Shown: piece after piece, positions 16,012 through 19,624 of the stretch
How positions within the stretch are numbered: position 1 is the stretch's first letter
Layout: each line of letters begins with the position of its first letter
Assembly: GCA_964462125.1 (NCBI GenBank)
Contig: CAYWXT010000088.1
Coordinates: 1-19,624, forward strand
Direction: 5' to 3'
Source: JAWLFY01 sp964462125
GTDB lineage: Bacteria > Planctomycetota > Planctomycetia > Pirellulales > Pirellulaceae
Length of the DNA: 19,624 nucleotides
Notes under the pieces: generated by a model
The model's input: only the letters and a program-made list of their open reading frames with translations
Database searches by the model: none
What the model was told of the DNA's origin: nothing
Translations under genes and position numbers: made by a program

Positions 16012-19000
16012 ATGATTCACGTTCGCTTTCTGTCCCCGTTCAAGCTCGCCGTGGGGACCGTTTTCGCTGCTGTCGTTTTCATTGCCCCTCAGCCTTCGGC
16101 CGCGGAGACGCTCCGGCACCCGGAGCCGATGGAGGCGCTGTTGAAGCAAACCGATTTGGAAGAGCTGGTGCGTCAGGTCGAGATGCGTGGCGATCCGGCG
16201 CGGGGGGCACTCGTTTTCTATAAGTCGGCGGCAGGCTGCGTGAAGTGCCACACCAGCGGCGAGCCGGCGTCACCGCTGGGACCTGACTTGGCCGAAGTGG
16301 GCCCGGAGTCCACCGAGCGACACCTGATCGAATCATTGCTGTTTCCCTCCCGGAAAATCCGCGAGGGCTTCGAAACCGTTTCGGTGCTGACCGTCGACGG
16401 TCGCGTTGTCCGCGGGATGGTAGCCAAGGACGAACCCGAATCGCTTGTCCTGCGCGATGCGTCCGACCTGGAGAACGAAATCGCCATCGCGAAGGACGAG
16501 ATCGAAACGATGACTCCGGCCGAGACGTCGATGATGCCGGACGGTTTGATCGGCGTCCTGCCTGAGCTCCGCGAGTTCTGCGACCTTGCCAGCTACGTGA
16601 TCGCGGTGGCCAAGGGAGGTCCGGAGCGGGCGGCGGAGTTAAAACCGAGTCCCGAAGAGCTGCTGGTTGAGGACGACACGGAGAACCTCGACCATGCCGG
16701 GATCTTGAAGCGGTTGCGGACGCGGGACTTCGAGACGGGGGAAAAGATCTATCACGGTTACTGTTACAGTTGCCACGGTGTGGACGGCAACAACCCTTCG
16801 CTCCCCACCGCTCGCGCCTTTGGCACGCAAGAGCTGAAATTCGGTGCTGATCCCTACCAGATGTTCATGACGCTTTCACGCGGGAAAGGGCTGATGGCGC
16901 CGATGTCGCACCTGACGCCGAAGGAACGCTACCAGGTCGTTCATTACATTCGCCAGGAGTTCATGAAGGGGAGCAACCCGGATTATGCCGAGGTTGACGA
17001 TGAGTATCTCGCCAGCCTGCCGACGGGTTCCGACCTGGGTGATTCGGTCCCCAGCGTCGAGCGGGATTTCGGCCCTGCCCTGGCCTCGCAGTTAGAACGC
17101 CGCGTCAACAGTGCGCTGACAATTCGCCTCGGGGATGTGTCGCTTTCCTACGACCTGCACACCATGGATCATGCTGGCATTTGGTACGGTGGATTTCTCG
17201 ATCTGGACGAGACCCAGCATGTTCGCGGCCGTGGCGAAGGGACGGCGGCGCCGGCCGGGACCCCGATCCGTGGGTTGGATGTTTGGCAGTGGGGACACGA
17301 CGGGTCGCTCGACTATCCGACCGACGAGCTCCCCCCGCGGGGACCGATGCCGTCGCGATGGATGGACTATCGGGGCCATTACCGGTATGGAGACCGTGTG
17401 GTTTTGAGTTATGCCATCGACGGCCGGTCGGTACTGGAATCACCCGCTCCCGTGCAGCGTTTCTCCGACAGTCAAGGGAACCACGCCGTTTCCCACACGC
17501 TGCGTATCGGCCCAGGAAAACCGCTGGTTTTGTCCGTGGCACAAGGCCCGGAGGCGAGCGGGCAAGATGCGTCGCCGCGGCAACCGGCTTCCGCATCACA
17601 GCCGATCAGCCTGGCTCGTCGAAACCGGGATGGCGCGATCGAGGCGTTCGTCGCGGCGGTGGTTCGGGGTGACACCAAAGGAATGACCTGGACCATCGAT
17701 GATGATCGCCGGATCGTTTTGCAGCTGCCCGCGTCGGACGACAGCCGGCTGATCGAGATCGTCCGCCAAGCCGGAACGAATCAGGAGACACTCTCCGGTT
17801 TCTCGCACGACCTCGCCGGGGATGGGGAAAAGGGAGAGCCCGAATTGATCGACCCCCAAGCCATGGTTCGCGGCGGCTCGGGTCTTTGGCCGCAGGTGAT
17901 GGAGACAGTCGGCTACACCGGTTTGGAACCGGGAGCCTATCGGCTTGACACGATCACCATCCCGGACGAGACGCCTTGGAATACCTGGTTCCGCACCTCC
18001 GCCCTCGATTTCTTCCCCGACGGGCGGATGGTCGTCACGACCTATGGCGGTGACGTCTGGATCGTTTCCGGGATCGATGATGACCTGTTGTCGCTGAGGT
18101 GGAAGCGGTTCGCCAGCGGGCTGTACGAGCCGTTCGGCGTCAAGGTCGTTGATGGCCAGATCTATGTGACCTGCAAGGACCGGCTGACGCGGCTGCATGA
18201 TCTGAACGGCAATGGCGAGGCGGATTTTTATGAAAGTTTCAATGCAGATCCCGACGTCTCGGTCAACTTCCACGCCTTCAATTTCGATCTGCAAGTCGAT
18301 AGTGAAGGGAATTTTTATTACGCAAAGAGTGGACACGGAGCCGACGTTGAGCTGCCCGGAGCCGTCTTCAAAATCTCGCCGGATGGCAAACATTGCGAAG
18401 TCTATTCGACCGGATTCCGCACGCCCAATGGGATGGGGACGATGCCGGGCGATCGCATATTGGCCAGTGACAACCAGGGCCAATGGACGCCGGCGTCAAA
18501 GATCAACATGCTCAAGCCCGGCGGGTTTTACGGCTGGGTGCAAACCTATTCGTTGCCGGGCATGTGGGCTCCCGGCGGTGGGGAGATTGATATCGATGAG
18601 GTGACGCCACCGGAGACTTATGACGAACCGTTGGTGCGGATGCCTCAGGAATTCGACAATTCCTCAGGCGGGCAACTGTTCGCCGACGATCCCCGCTGGG
18701 GGCCTCTGTCAGGGCGGCTGCTGCACACCAGTTTCGGCAAGGGCTGGATGTATTATCTGATGACCCAGGAAGTTGATGACACGACTCAAGCGGCGATCAT
18801 CAAGCTGCCGTTTGATTTCCGCACCGGCATCATGCGGGCGCGGGTGAATCCGGCCGACGGCCAGGTCTACGCGACTGGGTTGGACGGATGGAACGGGGGC
18901 GGCCGAGCCGGAATGCTTGATCAAGGCATCCAGCGCGTCTTCTACACAGGCAAGCCCATCAAGATGGTTAGCGACTGCCAGGTCGAACGGGACGGTCTGC

Positions 19001-19314
19001 GATTGGATTTCAACTTCGAACTCGATCCCGAATCAGCCCGGAAGCTCGACTCGTACGTCGCCGAACACTGGGACTACCTCTGGCAAGCCTCCTACGGCAG
19101 CGATTTCTACTCGCCGACCACGGGCGAGCAGGGCAAGGAACCGGTGAACGTCACCGGGGTCGAATTGAGTGACGACGGGAAATCGGTCAAGTTGGTCGTG
19201 CCGGATTTGCAACCGGTGCATCAAGTGCACCTGCTGCTCGACTTGGCCGCTGCCGACGGGGAGAGGTTCCAAGAGGAGATTTACTGGACGATCAACGCGG
19301 TACCGAGCCAGTGA
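16012..19314 (+). CDS. Exported di-heme cytochrome c / beta-propeller protein
   Basis: 1100-residue predicted periplasmic electron-transfer protein. A signal peptide spans residues 1-31. A first c-heme domain of the Planctomycetes/Verrucomicrobia type has CVKCH at 76-80 and a probable axial Met in TSMMPDGL at 172-179. A second cytochrome c domain has CYSCH at 251-255 and a probable Met in GLMAPMSHL at 292-300. Residues 345-600 are a mixed region that I tentatively relate to DUF6797, seen in similar planctomycete proteins. Residues 655-990 form a propeller with repeats such as ALDFFPDGRMVVTTYGGDVW. The heme domains precede the propeller, the reverse of the gene at 8893. Substrate unknown; a sugar-type dehydrogenase role is inferred. 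The ATG at 16012 is set by the signal peptide; no clear Shine-Dalgarno is visible. The upstream 140 bp begins with the terminator of the previous operon, so this gene probably has its own promoter, which I could not identify. Confidence 0.85.
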   Translation: MIHVRFLSPFKLAVGTVFAAVVFIAPQPSAAETLRHPEPMEALLKQTDLEELVRQVEMRGDPARGALVFYKSAAGCVKCHTSGEPASPLGPDLAEVGPESTERHLIESLLFPSRKIREGFETVSVLTVDGRVVRGMVAKDEPESLVLRDASDLENEIAIAKDEIETMTPAETSMMPDGLIGVLPELREFCDLASYVIAVAKGGPERAAELKPSPEELLVEDDTENLDHAGILKRLRTRDFETGEKIYHGYCYSCHGVDGNNPSLPTARAFGTQELKFGADPYQMFMTLSRGKGLMAPMSHLTPKERYQVVHYIRQEFMKGSNPDYAEVDDEYLASLPTGSDLGDSVPSVERDFGPALASQLERRVNSALTIRLGDVSLSYDLHTMDHAGIWYGGFLDLDETQHVRGRGEGTAAPAGTPIRGLDVWQWGHDGSLDYPTDELPPRGPMPSRWMDYRGHYRYGDRVVLSYAIDGRSVLESPAPVQRFSDSQGNHAVSHTLRIGPGKPLVLSVAQGPEASGQDASPRQPASASQPISLARRNRDGAIEAFVAAVVRGDTKGMTWTIDDDRRIVLQLPASDDSRLIEIVRQAGTNQETLSGFSHDLAGDGEKGEPELIDPQAMVRGGSGLWPQVMETVGYTGLEPGAYRLDTITIPDETPWNTWFRTSALDFFPDGRMVVTTYGGDVWIVSGIDDDLLSLRWKRFASGLYEPFGVKVVDGQIYVTCKDRLTRLHDLNGNGEADFYESFNADPDVSVNFHAFNFDLQVDSEGNFYYAKSGHGADVELPGAVFKISPDGKHCEVYSTGFRTPNGMGTMPGDRILASDNQGQWTPASKINMLKPGGFYGWVQTYSLPGMWAPGGGEIDIDEVTPPETYDEPLVRMPQEFDNSSGGQLFADDPRWGPLSGRLLHTSFGKGWMYYLMTQEVDDTTQAAIIKLPFDFRTGIMRARVNPADGQVYATGLDGWNGGGRAGMLDQGIQRVFYTGKPIKMVSDCQVERDGLRLDFNFELDPESARKLDSYVAEHWDYLWQASYGSDFYSPTTGEQGKEPVNVTGVELSDDGKSVKLVVPDLQPVHQVHLLLDLAAADGERFQEEIYWTINAVPSQ

Positions 19315-19425
19315 ATGCCGTCGTGGTGCTGCGCCGCGCCATGGCGATGCCGGGACGTTCTCCGCTGCCGACACGTGTTGGCAACGCTTGGACTCTTCGC
19401 CGCTCCAACATCCGTTTCGGAGTAC

Positions 19426-19446
19426 ATCCGTCTCGCCGAGCCGGAT
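19426..19446. repeat. Hairpin in tandem copy 1
   Basis: ATCCGTCTC and GAGCCGGAT pair at 8 of 9 positions around GCC. It is the same structure as the perfect one in copy 2, offset by exactly 107 bp. It lies about 110 nt after the di-heme gene stop and could help end or stabilise that transcript. Confidence 0.55.
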
Positions 19447-19532
19447 CGTGGCGGTGCTGGGACGTTTTCCGCTGCCGACGCGTGTTGTCAACGCTTGGAC
19501 TCTTCACCGCTTCAACATCCGTTTCGGAGTAC

Positions 19533-19553
19533 ATCCGGCTCGCCGAGCCGGAT
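19533..19553. repeat. Perfect 9-bp hairpin in tandem copy 2
   Basis: ATCCGGCTC (19533-19541) and GAGCCGGAT (19545-19553) form a perfect stem with loop GCC. Relative to copy 1 a single change repairs the one mismatch, which hints that pairing matters. No T-run follows. Confidence 0.6.
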
Positions 19554-19570
19554 TGTGGCGATGCCGGGAC

Positions 19571-19624
19571 TGTTCGGCGACAATTGGAATTCCCCATTAG
19601 CGACAATTAGAATTCCCCACTGAA
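19571..19624. mobile_element. Probable insertion-sequence end, running off the window
   Basis: The 107-bp repeat stops abruptly at 19570 and a sequence beginning TGTTCGGCGACAATTGG takes over. It contains two 23-bp units, 19577-19599 and 19600-19622, sharing the core GCGACAATTRGAATTCCCCA. A TG terminus with repeated short blocks just inside resembles the ends of IS21-family elements, but no transposase is in view and the family is a guess. The element would lie to the right of the window. Confidence 0.42.

Larger units (their letters stand above)
19342..19570. repeat. 107-bp tandem repeat, 2.14 copies
   Basis: Copy 1 is 19342-19448 and copy 2 is 19449-19555. Both are exactly 107 bp and differ at 9 positions by my alignment, about 92% identity. 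Copy 3 is only its first 15 bp (19556-19570), identical to copy 1. All forward frames read through parts of it, but 107 is not a multiple of three and no protein signature is seen. It lies just downstream of the di-heme gene. Confidence 0.9.

Noticed and set aside
19342..19570. CRISPR array
   Set aside because: The units are 107 bp, directly adjacent, with no short repeats separated by unique spacers and no cas genes nearby.
19169..19623. Small proteins encoded by the 3' repeat region
   Set aside because: Open frames exist in all three forward frames and repeat with the 107-bp unit; none has a ribosome site or protein signature.

Overview
The window looks like part of a marine planctomycete chromosome (Pirellulaceae / Rhodopirellula-like). 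This is inferred from GC-rich coding DNA, exported S1 sulfatases, large exported proteins joining a beta-propeller to a Planctomycetes/Verrucomicrobia-type c-heme domain, an exported ThuA-like protein, and mostly weak Shine-Dalgarno signals. Nine protein genes are supported. No rRNA, tRNA or CRISPR was seen.

Layout. (1) 259-4881, minus strand: a two-gene sulfatase operon behind a good sigma70-type promoter (4853-4881). The first gene is an S1 sulfatase of the heparan-N-sulfatase-like type. The second is a 1018-residue fusion of sulfatase, a LamG-like beta-sandwich and a GH43-type five-bladed propeller. (2) 5013-8573, minus strand: a very large cytoplasmic protein whose motifs I recognise as PPi-type phosphoenolpyruvate carboxykinase. 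Its stop codon lies in an 18-bp tandem duplication. (3) 8893-12520, plus strand: an operon of a beta-propeller/c-heme protein and an exported ThuA-like protein. It meets the next gene tail to tail with a 10-bp overlap. (4) 12511-15871: an AraC-family regulator (minus) divergent from a DapA-superfamily aldolase/lyase and an Old Yellow Enzyme-like flavoprotein (plus). A perfect 14-bp palindrome lies between them, and a hairpin terminator follows the flavoprotein gene. (5) 16012-19314, plus strand: an 1100-residue exported di-heme cytochrome c/propeller protein. (6) 19342-19624: a 107-bp tandem repeat whose third copy breaks off where a sequence resembling an insertion-sequence end begins.

How the genes may work together (inference). 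The sulfatase operon would remove sulfate and cut glycosidic bonds in sulfated algal polysaccharides outside the cytoplasm. The propeller/c-heme proteins would oxidise sugars or sugar-like substrates and pass electrons to a periplasmic chain. The AraC-controlled aldolase/flavoprotein pair looks like a small cytoplasmic catabolic route for an unknown, probably sugar-acid-derived, substrate. The PEPCK-like protein would link C4 and C3 metabolism. Co-location suggests, but does not show, that these modules cooperate.

Start sites were re-chosen for seven of the nine genes, using signal peptides, Shine-Dalgarno sites and promoter position; the longest reading frames would give implausible N-termini.
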